Shown: positions 1-10,313 of the stretch, piece by piece
Layout of the letters: the number at the start of each line of letters is the position of its first letter
Numbering within the stretch: the first letter of the stretch is position 1
NCBI GenBank assembly: GCA_018806915.1
Contig: JAGKQI010000064.1
Location: forward strand, 1,178,001 to 1,242,000
Source of the DNA: Phytophthora colocasiae
Taxonomy: Eukaryota; Oomycota; Peronosporomycetes; Peronosporales; Peronosporaceae
Length of the DNA stretch: 64,000 nucleotides
Direction: 5' to 3'
Notes under the pieces: generated by a model
Seen by the model: the letters and a program-made list of their open reading frames with translations, nothing else
Database searches by the model: none
What the model was told of the DNA's origin: nothing
Translations under genes and position numbers: made by a program

Positions 1-905
1 GTCACTCCACGGGGATCGTCTGCGTGCCGGCGCTGCCTGCTCGTCTCGAGGAGTTGCAACTGCCCTTGATGGTAGAGAACAACACTGAGGCCCACAAATG
101 CAAGTTCGCAATCACTGTGGATCTAAAGGAAGGCAATTCAACTGGAGTATCGGCTGGCGATCGGTCCCGTACTATTCGTGCTTTGGCGGACTCGAAGGTT
201 CCCCCCACAGCGTTTAATCGCCCCGGTCATATCTTCCCCTTGCTGGCACAGGAAGGTGGCGTGATGGTGCGTGCTGGACACACAGAGGCTGCAATTGACC
301 TTGCAAGACTGGCTGGAGTCAAGCCTGTGGGTTACTTGTGTGAGATGATGGGAGACGACGGGCGAATGCTGCGTCGTCCCCAGCTTCAAGAGTTCTCCCA
401 GACTCACAACCTGCCCCTTGTTACGATCTCCGACTTGATTCGATACCGTGCACGAACGGAGGCGCTTATTCAGCGAACAGAAATCAAGCCAACTACTATC
501 ACCACTCCGTTTGGCGATTTCTTGTCAATGGAATACAAGTCAATCGTCCAAGACGACCAGACGTATCACGCGCTTGTTTTTGGCGATGTGAGCGCCCAGA
601 AGGATGTCCCCGTGTTCCTAGTGGAGGACGGATTCGAGGCAGGTTTGCAAGCGCAGTGGGCTATGAAGCACGTATCGAAGTGTGGTCGTGGTGTGCTGGT
701 GTACATCCACGGTTCGGAGCAGCTGATGCAGATCAGTGGTAAGCTGATGGCGCGCCAGAGTATCTTCGGTATGGCGATGCAGGTCGTGCGCGACCTTAAG
801 GTAGCGTCAGTGCATCTACTGACCACGACAGACTGGAGTATCAACCCGAATGGCTTTGGTATTGAGATCGTTAGCAATGAGCGACTTTCAACGTACTTGG
901 GTTAG
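1..905 (+). CDS. ribB: RibB-type 3,4-dihydroxy-2-butanone-4-phosphate synthase, copy A (5' end outside window)
   Basis: The frame is open from base 3, so the start lies before the window; the stop is TAG at 903-905. The visible 300 residues begin in HSTGIVCVPAL and include RAGHTEAAIDLARLAG, both hallmarks of the enzyme that turns ribulose 5-phosphate into the four-carbon precursor of riboflavin. After SDLIRYRARTEAL comes about 120 residues laid out like the GTP cyclohydrolase II half of bifunctional RibBA proteins. That half lacks the zinc cysteines and the QEGRG-like loop, so it is probably catalytically dead. Copy B downstream is a close paralogue in the same orientation, which indicates tandem duplication. 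The family call is strong. The missing N-terminus hides the metal-binding acidic motif. Confidence 0.9.
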   Translation, partial: HSTGIVCVPALPARLEELQLPLMVENNTEAHKCKFAITVDLKEGNSTGVSAGDRSRTIRALADSKVPPTAFNRPGHIFPLLAQEGGVMVRAGHTEAAIDLARLAGVKPVGYLCEMMGDDGRMLRRPQLQEFSQTHNLPLVTISDLIRYRARTEALIQRTEIKPTTITTPFGDFLSMEYKSIVQDDQTYHALVFGDVSAQKDVPVFLVEDGFEAGLQAQWAMKHVSKCGRGVLVYIHGSEQLMQISGKLMARQSIFGMAMQVVRDLKVASVHLLTTTDWSINPNGFGIEIVSNERLSTYLG

Positions 906-1415
906 AACGCTCTGATTGATTGGTAGTGTAGAGCTGCTAATACATTCACGTGATAGACTGCAAGATCTATATATTTTACATATTAATACACCTGGATGAC
1001 AAACAATGTTGCGCTCCTTGCTGGTCATCAACGCGAGTGGATCTGCATCAACGTTGAGCAGAGCAGCATGGGACACTTTGACCTCCACGTTGCTGTTTGC
1101 GTCAACGGCGCCAGCTACGTCACTCCCTCACGCTGATTAATCCATATTTATACCAATCACATATTACCTTGTAATGTAGATTACCCTAACATAATTCATA
1201 TGTATATAAAACACATTACCATACCAATTAAATCCTATAAACTTATAATCCTGCTAAACAGTCTTTTACGCAATCTCTTCCATGCCACACCAGATTACGC
1301 TTGCAACGTCACTCATCCAGTCCCCTTGAGGTCAAGGGCCTTGACATTTACCCGCCAGACTATCTCGTCGAGCATTGCTACATCAGCCTCTTCCAACTCA
1401 CGTCCCCCCTACACA
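906..1415. other. Intergenic region between the two RibB copies
   Basis: An AT-rich stretch (about 960-1260) with no supported gene. It must hold the 3' end of copy A and the promoter and leader of copy B. An in-frame ATG at 1200 would add 72 residues, but the predicted extension is low-complexity and unlike the family, so I treat it as leader. Confidence 0.6.
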
Positions 1416-2510
1416 ATGGCCAGCGGCACCAGCTCTAACGGCGTTACCTCTGCCAAGAATGCAGGCACCACCTCAATCGAGGAGGCTCTAGACACCATCC
1501 GCAAAGGAGGCTTCGTGGTCGTCATGGACAACGAAGACCGTGAAAACGAAGGAGACCTCATCGCTGCCGCTGAATTCGCCACGGAGGAACGCGTCGCCTT
1601 CATGCTGCGTCACTCCACGGGGATCGTCTGTGTTCCAGCATTGGCTGAACGTATCGACGAGTTGCAACTGCCTCTAATGGTAGAGAACAACACAGAAGTG
1701 CACAAGTGTAAATTCACTGTCACGGTGGACCTCAAGGAAGGCAACTCCACGGGCGTTTCAGCCGCCGATAGAGCACGTACGATCCGTGCTCTGGCTGATC
1801 CGGAAGTTAACGCTGCGGCATTCAACCGTCCGGGTCACATCTTCCCTTTGTTGGCTCAGAACGGAGGTGTCATGGTCCGTGCTGGTCACACTGAGGCTGC
1901 TACGGACTTAGCACGACTGGCTGGTGTCAAACCGGTTGGATACATTTGCGAGATGAACGATGACAATGGTCGTATGCTGCGTCGTCCGCAATTGCAGGAG
2001 TTCTCCAAGAAGTTCGACGTTCCTTTGATCACCATTTCGGATCTGATTCGGTATCGCTCTCGTACGGAGACGCTGGTCCAGCGAACAGAAATCAAGGAAA
2101 CGAAGGTTGCTACTCCTCTCGGAGAGTTCACCAGTGTTGCATACAAGTCCCTGGTGCAAGAGGATCAGGCGTACCATGCGCTTGTATTTGGAGATGTAAA
2201 TGGTAAAACGGATGTCCCTGTTTTCTTGGTGGAGGACGGGTTTGAAGCGAGTCTGCAAGCTCAGTGGGCGCAACAACACATTACTCGTCACGGCTACGGC
2301 ATTCTGATTTACATCCAAGGATCGGAGCAGCTTCTTCAGATTAGTGGAGAGCTCATGGCCCGTCAGAGCATTTTCGGCATGGCGATGCAGATCGCCCGTG
2401 ACTTGAAGGTGGCTTCTGTTCGGTTGCTGTCTACGACTGAGGCGAGCTTTGACCCTCACGGCTTCGGTGTCGAGATCTCTGGAAGTGAACGCCTCGCTAC
2501 GTCAGTGTAA
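1416..2510 (+). CDS. ribB: RibB-type 3,4-dihydroxy-2-butanone-4-phosphate synthase with degenerate GCHII-like C-terminal domain, copy B
   Basis: A 364-residue single-exon protein. I start at ATG 1416 (MASGTSS...) because homology-bearing sequence begins shortly after (IEEALDTIRKGGFVVVMDN). The metal and substrate motif DNEDRENEGD lies near residue 35. HSTGIVCVPAL follows near residue 65, and the conserved RAGHTEAATDLARLAG near residue 155. The enzyme converts ribulose 5-phosphate to 3,4-dihydroxy-2-butanone 4-phosphate plus formate in riboflavin synthesis. Residues from about 225 to the end follow the RibA layout (TPLGEF..., GYGILIYIQGSEQL) but lack the Zn-binding Cys set and the catalytic loop, so this half is probably structural. 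It is the tandem paralogue of copy A. Confidence 0.93.
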   Translation: MASGTSSNGVTSAKNAGTTSIEEALDTIRKGGFVVVMDNEDRENEGDLIAAAEFATEERVAFMLRHSTGIVCVPALAERIDELQLPLMVENNTEVHKCKFTVTVDLKEGNSTGVSAADRARTIRALADPEVNAAAFNRPGHIFPLLAQNGGVMVRAGHTEAATDLARLAGVKPVGYICEMNDDNGRMLRRPQLQEFSKKFDVPLITISDLIRYRSRTETLVQRTEIKETKVATPLGEFTSVAYKSLVQEDQAYHALVFGDVNGKTDVPVFLVEDGFEASLQAQWAQQHITRHGYGILIYIQGSEQLLQISGELMARQSIFGMAMQIARDLKVASVRLLSTTEASFDPHGFGVEISGSERLATSV

Positions 2511-2646
2511 AGCGATGAGCATAGAACATTTGATAGATAAACAGTGCTGTTTAGGCTATTTCTACGAAATCAAAGCATGCATTTCAAAAAACAAAAGTAA
2601 ATCGATATGGACGAATTTCCTGTCGTTTCCGCTTTCTCTAATGCAC

Positions 2647-4558
2647 TTACTTCCGCGGAACCTGGCGGTATGCTTTCTTCTTGCCACGAGAGCGCACGAA
2701 GAGGAGATACCCACCAACAGCTGCAACGGGAAGGATGTACCAAGCGAACAGCGTGACTGGAGGAGCACTGACGCCCTGAAGACCGTCCTTGGGCTCAGTC
2801 TTCGTATCGGCAACGAGGTCCAAAGTGTTGGCAGCGTTTTTGATGCCAAGCTCAGCATCCTTGGGACGGTACTCCTCGCCTCCCTTGGGCTCCACGGCTG
2901 TTTGGTCTGGTACCTTCGTATCTTTTTCAGCAGCAGGGGCGACAGTCTTTAGGAGTTCGATGACAGGAGCATCCGTCACTTTACGCAGAGCTGCTGCTGT
3001 GGACAGTGGAGCAGTCACCGCAACCTTCACAAGAGGAACAACCACGTCACGGTATGCGTAGGTTCTGCTCATCCACTTGTCCACTTCCACCATCTCCCAA
3101 GCATCTTCAGTGCCACAAGTCGGACAAATTTCAGGTTTCGGCCAAATAGGGTGGTGCAGACGCTTGTTGACTGAGTTGTGCTGCTCCCACAACCAGCGAC
3201 GTAGTGCGAGAGGCTTGTCCTCCGCATCCTTGATCTTCTTCACTGCCTCGATCGTGTTCTCCTTCAAAAAGTGATCCCGACAGTTGACACAGCCAAAGAA
3301 ATGTTTCATGAATCGACGGATTGAAGCCACGACAGACACCATAACCTCAGCGTTGCGGGCACCGGTCTCAGGCGGGTTCATCGTCAACATGTGGAACATG
3401 TTCCATTGGCCGCAAGTGTACAACGCACAAGCGCGGTAAGTGGCTCCTTGGCCGATGAACAAGTCGTTCAGGCGCTGCCATTCAGGAACAGTGAGATCCG
3501 TAAAGTCATAGCGCTCTTCCTCAGCCTTGAACGCAGCAACGGAACCTTCCTGCCACTCCTTCAGTATGGCATCCCAAGTGTCGAAGTCCAACAGCTCCTT
3601 CGCCTTCACCTTCTCGTACAACGGCTTGATAACCTTACGGTTAATCGCGCCAGGGAAAGTCTCAGAGACCATCTTCAACCAACCCTTGAGCGCATCGAAC
3701 TCCTCGTCGTCCATGACGTCACTAGCCATAAAGGCACCTTGCTTGAGCCCAAAAACAAAAGCCGAGGCAGCATCCTGGATACGAGTCGTCTGGTTCATTG
3801 GGAGTGTCGACTCCTCCCAGATAGCAGGCTTGGGTGTCTCCGTGACCACGGGTGGCTCTTTTGCAATTGATCCAGACTTCTTTTCAGCCTCCTTCTTCTT
3901 CTCCTCTTCTTCTTTCTTCTTCTTCTCTTCCTCCTTCTTCTTTTCCTCTGGTGGCGTGTATCCTGGAGGCCATGTGCCTGTTTCATTGAAGGCTACCTCA
4001 GCAAACACACTATTGACGTAGTCTTTGACCTCCTGCACCGTGTGGGTTCCAATGATTCGCTTGTTCTCCTTTTTAGGGTTCTTCTTGTCGAAATTGAGCG
4101 TCATTAAAGTGGGGAAGCCGGTGATTCCCACACGTCGACACTTGACGTGGTCCATGCAGCTCAACGCTCCCACATAGATGTTGCCCTTCTCCTTGTAGTA
4201 AGCCGCGAGTTCAAAGTACGCGGGCGCAAAGTGCTTGCAATGCGGACAACTGTGTCACAACAGAACAAAAAGCATCATAACTCCGTCAATACTCGACATA
4301 TTTCAATGCAAACGCTTCGGTTAATTTGCAATCGTATCGTTCTATAACGTACAAGGGGTGGTAGAAGTCGACAATCCACGGTTTGTCCGTCTTGGCCATG
4401 TGCTCATCCCAGTTCTTGTCCGTCAGGTACGTGATGTTCGGATGGCCATCGGGGAAGAGCGGCTCGCCCTTGTCTTTAGGATCAATGGCCGCGCCCGAGA
4501 CGGGGGCAGGAGACGCCAGCAACGCCGCAGCCGACGCCAACGCCCACAGCAGTTGCAT
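2647..4558 (-). CDS. Quiescin/QSOX-like sulfhydryl oxidase (thioredoxin plus Erv/ALR domains), membrane-anchored
   Basis: Two exons, complement(join(2647..4249,4353..4558)), 602 residues; the 103-bp intron has GT-AG ends and restores the thioredoxin motif. An N-terminal signal peptide (about residues 1-24) is followed by a thioredoxin fold whose active site is CPHC at residues 70-73, with cis-Pro in GFPTLM. A Lys/Glu-rich charged linker separates it from an Erv/ALR domain with the flavin-proximal CVNC at 389-392 and a second CPTC pair downstream. A C-terminal hydrophobic segment (LFAWYILPVAAVGGYLLF) followed by basic residues suggests a type I membrane anchor. Such enzymes make disulfides in secretory-pathway proteins and reduce oxygen to peroxide. 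It could support folding of the Cys-rich secreted proteins typical of this organism; that link is inference. Confidence 0.9.
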
Positions 4559-5267
4559 TCTACCAGACACACGAGCACGAGACGGATTGCGCTTGAACTG
4601 CCAAGTGGAAGAGTCGAGGAGCTACTCCGACCAGATGGACATAGAGGGAGAGAGGAATAGAAAATGTATAGAATCAAGCCAATTAATAATCGGATAAATT
4701 TGGTAGTACAGGTTTCTGCCTCAATAAAGAAGTTGGAGTCTGCATGCAAATGGCAAGGTTATAAGAAATAGACAAGACAGTTCGATTTAAAAATATTGTC
4801 AGGTCATAAAATGGTGATATGCAGCTCGGAAGGTTATCGGTTTTTCAGGCTTCTTTATTGAGGCAGAAGACTGTATCCAAAGGGGGAGGGAAGCTGACTA
4901 GTTATGTATGCCACGTTAAACATATGGGGGATGCTCAAGCGATTTGGGAAGTTCTACAGCGTCGACCTCGGGACCTTGGGATTGAATGGAACTCATTTAA
5001 TTATCCTTCTGCAATGGTGTCGTGGATGTCGTTGGAGCTGGTAGGATAAATCATTGGCACCACTCCACAATGTCTCCTATGTTCTAAAAAACCGTTTTAT
5101 TTTAGTTTTAGTAAAATGTCTACAGGATCAACTTTCAACTATGTTTTTGGTTAGCATTTCCAAAATTTGGATACATGTATTTAACGACACGGTTTTACTG
5201 GTACTCGTCTCTTTGCCTAGCTCGGTTATGCAGTCGCAAAGCTATTTACATCGATTCACACAAGTAT
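4559..5267. other. Intergenic region, no gene seen
   Basis: About 700 bp between the QSOX-like start (minus strand) and the 3' end of the next minus-strand gene. Only short ORFs without domains, signal peptides or splice-consistent extensions are present. It presumably holds the QSOX promoter. Confidence 0.55.
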
Positions 5268-5773
5268 TTACACGCAACTGCTGCTGTCGGCGATGAATTG
5301 GCCATCCGAGTTCTCACATCCGCAATTTCCCGTAGTTGGGTCCTTGATGCAACCGGCGCCTTCACCACTATCGGATCCGTTTCCACTGCATACAAAAACA
5401 CGTTAATTAACCTCCTTTGATCGCTATAACCCCAGATTTCGAGAACTCACCTCCAGAAGAACGTCCAGCAATCGTCGTTGTCCTCCATTTGATCGGAAGT
5501 TGGCGATTCGCAAGTGTACGCAGAGCAGGTGCCGTATGGGTAGCCGTGGTTGCCGTCATACTGATGGTCAGTCACAAAGACAGCAAACGTCTGTGTCTCA
5601 GAGGTGCGAGTGTTGTGCGAGCACTCGGCAGCTTGAATGGCTGTAGAAACCTTGGTGGCGCTGCAATTGTAGGTACTCGGGCATTTCCCCTTTGTGTTCG
5701 AGGTGGCTGGGTCGAGAGTCGCTGAAACGAAAACGGGGCAAACGAAGAGGGCGAGAGCAAAGGTGAAACGCAT
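5268..5773 (-). CDS. Small secreted cysteine-rich protein
   Basis: Two exons, complement(join(5268..5385,5451..5773)); the 65-bp intron is GTGAGT...CAG and the joined frame is open to TAA at 5268-5270, giving 146 residues. A clear signal peptide (MRFTFALALFVCPVFVSA) is followed by a Cys-rich mature protein. It carries CPSTYNC, GTCSAYTC, DDCW and a C-terminal block GNCGCENSDG...SSC in exon 2. The Cys spacing suggests several disulfides, as in apoplastic effectors or adhesive secreted proteins of oomycetes, but I recognise no named family. It is divergently arranged with the Bin3-like gene across about 360 bp. Confidence 0.7.
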
Positions 5774-6131
5774 CTTCTTGGTACTTGGCTCAGGACTTCC
5801 GTTGTTGGAGACAAAAGGAAAAGTGAGCTCGTGTTTCTAGCTACTACGGCAGACTGCATCATGTCGACGCAAAAAGTGGTTGATTTCCAGCACCCACATG
5901 TCTTCTATCCGATCTTTACCACTGGGAAGAGAGTCAAATTCATGTTACTTGTCCACACAAGGGTCTATACAGATGGATGCACGTGCTCACTGTTTGCGGT
6001 CAAACAAACATGACCTGCTGATAAGCTAACTGATAGCAGGAACAGTACCGTACGTACCTATAATAATTTCACAATTATTGCAAAGTGAACTCACGAAAAA
6101 TATAAATAATATTTTGTAAAACAAGTTCGTC

Positions 6132-7330
6132 ATGACCAAGTGCACGGTTCCTGATGGCGATGGCGTCGCGCCGTCCACAGCGAAACCAGCCAAGAATCGA
6201 AAGAAGTCTAAGAAACCCCAGAAGCAGCAGCGCGTGGGTAACTTTAGAAGGTGCGTCATCCATTTTAAATCGTGTTTTTGAGGTTGCTATTGACGCTTTA
6301 TTCGGCTGGACACTAGCTATTACACGTATCGATTGGGTCAGAAGCACCAAGGTGAGCTGAGAGACGATCCGCGGCTTGCGGCCTTAGATAAAACATGGTT
6401 TGAAGGCAAACGCGGGCTGGACATTGGCTGCAACTCAGGGGAATTTACCATCACCATCGCCAAGAAATTGGAGCCGAGTTACTTGCTTGGAGTGGACGTG
6501 GATCCGCAACTCATTTCCAGAGCCAGAGGACAGTTGAAGGACATTTTGAGGCAGGAGCAGCTCGAGAAGGCGTTTAACGAAATTAAACCAGTTAAATCCA
6601 CTGCAAAAAGTGACGGTGGAACTGCAGAATCTCCTGCTGATGTCAGTGGTGCGAAAAAAACGGATGGAGAAGATGCTAGCAAGGAGACAGAGGAAGGAGA
6701 CGCATTTGCCAACGATATGCCACTATCTTTCAAGCTATGGAAGCCATCAATCCAGGCACAAGCTGCTGTTCCCCGTGCAATTGGCAAAGCTTCTGTCGGG
6801 TACGAGTTGAGTTTGGATTAATGCGGAGGTTATTGTTGCTAAGTGTTGTTGTACAGGTCGAAGTTCCCGCTAAACGTGATTTTCAAGCGCGAAGATGTTG
6901 TATCGGACGCACACGCAGGCAAGAACTACGATTTCATCACGTGGTACGTTTACTCGTAAGAGCTTTCATGTTGCAATGAGACTGCTTATCGTTTTACATG
7001 CGGTATTGTTACAGCTTTAGTGTTACAAAATGGATTCACCTTTTTCACGGTGACGAAGGGATCAAGAAAGTGTTTACGAAGATCTTCGAGCTGCTAGCAC
7101 CTGGTGGGCGTCTTATCCTTGAGCCACAGCCGTGGAAGTCGTACCACAAGCGCAAGTTTACATCTGAAGTCACTGCTGCAAACTACTCCAAGATCCAACT
7201 TCGACCTAAAGACTTCCCAAAGCATCTGACTGGGTCCGTCGGATTTCGTACTTGCGAGCTCTTAGAGATCTGTCAGACTTCCTCGAAAGGTTTTCGGAGA
7301 CCGGTCTACGTTGCTCAGAAAGCAGATTGA
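6132..7330 (+). CDS. Bin3/MEPCE-type RNA 5'-gamma-phosphate methyltransferase
   Basis: Four exons, join(6132..6250,6317..6799,6857..6943,7015..7330), all phase-consistent with GT-AG introns of 57-71 bp; total 334 residues. Exon 1 is basic. The exon 1-2 junction restores the family's N-terminal GNF..YYTYR motif. LDIGCNSGEFT (SAM-binding motif I) and GVDVDPQLISRAR follow, then an acidic, Ser/Lys-rich insertion in exon 2. Exons 3-4 give YDFIT...FSVTKWIHLFHGDEG, LLAPGGRLILEPQPWKSY and a C-terminal GF motif, all typical of the Bin3 domain. The family caps 7SK or related Pol III RNAs (MEPCE) or modifies pre-miRNA/tRNA 5' ends (BCDIN3D). The substrate cannot be told from sequence. Confidence 0.88.
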
Positions 7331-7580
7331 ATCTGCGCAATATATCTACAAGATCGTAGCATCACTTACCACTCGTTTGTTCGTGCATGCGTCTATTAAG
7401 ACTAGTCCAAGGCAAGGGACTTAAAATGGTCTAGCAGTGACCAGCAGTGAAGGCGTTTACCTGCTGTACCGCAGGCAAGAAGCTGCAGTAGCCTTCCTTT
7501 TCACATGACCTCGACGTTTTCACCTTGGCTTTCTTGTAGCTCTTGGTTGCAGTTTAGCTTCCACCTCGTTGTCATCAAGC

Positions 7581-8158
7581 TCAAAATCCACCCCTCCGTT
7601 CTTGAGCTGTGATATATCAATGCAACGTGTTCCATTAGTATCATCAGCACGTTCGCTAGGACAGCGATTCCTTCTTACCCTTCCTGATGATCGCAGCAGC
7701 TTGTCCTCTCGGTGCTCCACCTCCAACTCCTCCTTGTCCCAGTGTCGGGATTGAACCCTTGTGTTTCTTCCATAGCTTGACTCTCTTAAACATCGGCGCG
7801 TGCTTTAACGTGTATTAACAAAGGCAACAACGCTCGAAAGGTCAAGGTAACCAATAGACAATAGAAGGTTCTATCCTACTAGAATATACAGAGTTTCAGG
7901 TTGTAAAGGATATATATCTGGGAAGACGATGAACAGGATCTGGCTGCCGCGTAAGTAGACCTGCTCCACATGGGTGGTGTTGCCGTTGATGTCAGTGCGT
8001 ACAGCGTCCTTCATGACGCAATTCATGTTGTCCTCCGTCTCGTCAAGCAGTCCTCGGTATGTCTCGCCTGTCTTCATCTCAATGGACACGATCGTGCCCT
8101 CTCCATCGTGCAGCAGGATCGTCGGGATGCCCACGCCGCGCTTGCCCGTCACCGCCAT
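7581..8158 (-). CDS. SMD3: Small nuclear ribonucleoprotein SmD3, three exons with one AT-AC intron
   Basis: complement(join(7581..7606,7679..7809,7914..8158)), 133 residues. Exon 1 carries the Sm1 motif (TGETYRGLLDETEDNMNC) and most of Sm2 (QVYLRGSQILFIVFPD). Read straight through, it runs into a nonsense tail. Splicing an AT-AC intron (7810-7913) instead restores the conserved PDM-LKHAPMFKR sequence of SmD3. A second, GT-AG intron (7607-7678) restores a C-terminal RKAQERRGGF tail in place of a premature stop. SmD3 is a core ring subunit of spliceosomal U1, U2, U4 and U5 (and minor) snRNPs. Coding length is exactly divisible by three with the proposed junctions. Family call very strong; the AT-AC junction is inferred. 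Confidence 0.9.
7810..7913 (-). other. Candidate U12-type AT-AC intron inside SmD3
   Basis: On the minus strand the intron begins ATATCCTTT, an exact match to the minor-spliceosome 5' splice site, and ends AC at 7810. No GT-AG alternative reproduces the conserved protein junction. A branch-site-like TACCTTGAC (8 of 9 to TTCCTTRAY) lies inside, but its A is about 32 nt from the 3' end, longer than the usual 10-20 nt. Confidence 0.75.
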
Positions 8159-8425
8159 AGCTATCCGTCGTCCAAAACAAAAATGACAATATAGATGCTA
8201 AGTACGAACACATTGTTAATTTTTAACAAAATACTACTATTGCAATTGAAAAAGAAAGTGAAAAAATGACGCTAACTTATCGCACGTTTGATTATGAGGC
8301 TTATGGACTCCAGCCTAGAGCTACTGAAAAAAAGGCAGCCACCAGCACATGAGCACCAGCAGCAAGCGCCTTGGACCGCAGAGAGCAACAAGAGCAGGAG
8401 CGACCTCTCGGCTGGAAGACGCCGT

Positions 8426-9309
8426 TTAACGGTACGACTTCTGGAAGCGAGCGCGGGCGCTGCCACCACCGAACTTCTTGGCCTCGCAGCGACGGGGGTC
8501 GGCGACCAGGAGGGTACGGTCGTAGGCGAGCAGGATGTCCTTGATCTCCTTCTTGGAGGCCTCGTCAACGTCTGTGGAAGAGCAATAGCAATGTCAGCAA
8601 ACTGCAACGATCTTTGCCACAAAGTGAACTCGCAAAACATACACTTCTGGTAGTAGGCGACAATAGCCTTGGCGATAGCCTGACGGATCGCGTAGATCTG
8701 AGCAGTGTGACCACCACCCTTCACGCGGATGCGGATGTCCACCTGGAATTAATAAGCGTCAAAGGAACACAACACGTCAGCGCACCATATCGATCGTCAG
8801 GTAGGGAGAGGGAGTGCAAGCCAGTTGCGACAGCATGGTATTTACACGGCGGTAAACAGAGCATGCACACAGATTATTTGGGTGGTGCGAGTGCTTTTTC
8901 ACAGCAAAACGTGTGCGTTGGGGTGGGTGGACACTCATTGGCCACAGCCGAAGCATGATAGCGGTCCGAGGAATGACACAGAAGTGCACACTCCAGTGTG
9001 TTGGTGGATTGAAGACCCCGAAGCCGAAGCGGAGTGGGGCGTCGTCACGTTCATCGTCCATGTTGATACCATTGCTGCCGCGCGTAGCTCGCAGACTCGA
9101 GAGAATAAAATTTATCGTACGTTGGCGAAACGCTGCTGGCCCAGCAGAAGCACGGGCTCGTAGGTCTTGACGCGCAGGATCTCGGGCTCCACAAGCTCGA
9201 TGGGCGTGCCGTTGACCTTGATAAGGCCGTGGCCGCGCTTGCAGTAAGCGACAGCCGTAGCGTTCTTCTTGCGGCCGAAGACCTGCACCGATTCAATCTT
9301 GCCCTCCAT
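8426..9309 (-). CDS. RPS16: 40S ribosomal protein S16 (uS9)
   Basis: Three exons, complement(join(8426..8571,8643..8742,9121..9309)), 144 residues, the usual length. Exon 1 has the family start region [20 protein letters not shown] and [15 protein letters not shown]. Exon 2 gives [20 protein letters not shown]. Exon 3 gives the C-terminal [18 protein letters not shown] and [15 protein letters not shown], whose basic tail reaches the P-site tRNA in the small subunit. The first intron is unusually long for this window (378 bp), a common trait of ribosomal-protein genes. A possible 3' splice site (cacag) just upstream of the ATG hints at an extra intron in the 5' leader. Confidence 0.96.
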
Positions 9310-9557
9310 TTCTGATGCCTGTGCGAAAATTAGCAATGGAAGCAGCGAGGAGCTCCCCCAGCCATGCAATACGCAGACCAACCAATTGGCACATCTGAAT
9401 TTCCGCCAATGTATAGTCGTAATGGATTTTATTGGATGAAAATCTAATTAGCGAAATGACTTATGCTGTATGACAGGTACGACGCTAACCAGTGAGCTCT
9501 TGAGCACCACTGCATCTATCTACTACAGCATTGCACCCGAGTACCGACCGAAGCATC

Positions 9558-10100
9558 ATGCGCCCGCTTACCGACGATGAGATGACCACCGTGTTCGAGA
9601 AGATCAGCAAGTACATTGGTCGTAATGTGCAGCACCTGGTGATGCGACCTGATGAGAAGTACTGCTTCCGTCTGCACGGCAACATCGTGTACTACTGCAG
9701 CGAGAAACTCATGCGCCAGTCCACCAATGTAGGCACGGACGAATTGATGAGCATCGGCACGGCTGTGGGCAAGCTCACTAAGACCAAGAAGTTCCACCTG
9801 CGCATCACTTTCCTGGATTACCTGGCTCAGTACGCCAAGTACAAGGTTTGGATCAAACCTAACTCGGAGATGTCCTTCCTGTACGGCAACAACGTTGTTA
9901 AGTCTGGCCTTGGTCGTATCACGGAGGGCACCCCGCAGTACGCTGGTGTTGTGGTCTACAGTATGAATGACATCCCACTGGGCTTCGGTATCGCTGCACA
10001 GGCAACAGAAATGTGCAAAGACCTGGAGCCCACGGCATACGTGGTGCTGCACCAAGCAGACATTGGCGAGTACCTCCGTGTTGAGGACGAAATGTTTTAA
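9558..10100 (+). CDS. NIP7: 60S ribosome biogenesis factor NIP7
   Basis: Single exon, 180 residues, the length typical of NIP7. I start at ATG 9558 ([16 protein letters not shown]), which matches the family N-terminus; an earlier in-frame start would add nine unlike residues. The N-terminal alpha/beta domain contains [11 protein letters not shown] and [13 protein letters not shown]. The C-terminal PUA domain (about 95-170) includes [20 protein letters not shown] and [15 protein letters not shown]7 acts in nucleolar 27S/60S pre-rRNA maturation, binding RNA through the PUA domain. It is divergent from RPS16, so two ribosome-related genes share an upstream region of about 250 bp. Expression could be coordinated, but this is inference. 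Confidence 0.96.
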   Translation: MRPLTDDEMTTVFEKISKYIGRNVQHLVMRPDEKYCFRLHGNIVYYCSEKLMRQSTNVGTDELMSIGTAVGKLTKTKKFHLRITFLDYLAQYAKYKVWIKPNSEMSFLYGNNVVKSGLGRITEGTPQYAGVVVYSMNDIPLGFGIAAQATEMCKDLEPTAYVVLHQADIGEYLRVEDEMF

Positions 10101-10313
10101 AAAAAAACTACGCATCTGGAGGAGGCTGGAGATTCGAGTCTTCTTATAGTCAGGCTCGGAGTTCCATCTACATATATAATAGACTTTTCACGCTTGTTTT
10201 GTGCTCCCATAAAGTGTAGTTTCTTGTTGTAGTATTAGCAGCCACGTTGCGTGTAAGTTTTTGTAGTACATGTATGGCAGTATACTCTATTGCTTCACGA
10301 TCGCAGTTTGAGA

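Noticed and set aside
1200..1415. Upstream in-frame extension of RibB copy B
   Set aside because: Extension is low-complexity and not part of the family; ATG 1416 fits better.
1908..2459. 183-codon antisense ORF inside RibB copy B
   Set aside because: Shadow of the conserved plus-strand gene, no recognisable domain.
4819..5420. Several short plus-strand ORFs
   Set aside because: Overlapping, without domain, signal peptide or splice support; some are antisense to the secreted Cys-rich gene.
7520..7726. Independent minus-strand ORF downstream of SmD3
   Set aside because: The region is explained as exon 2, intron 2 and exon 3 of SmD3 in other frames.
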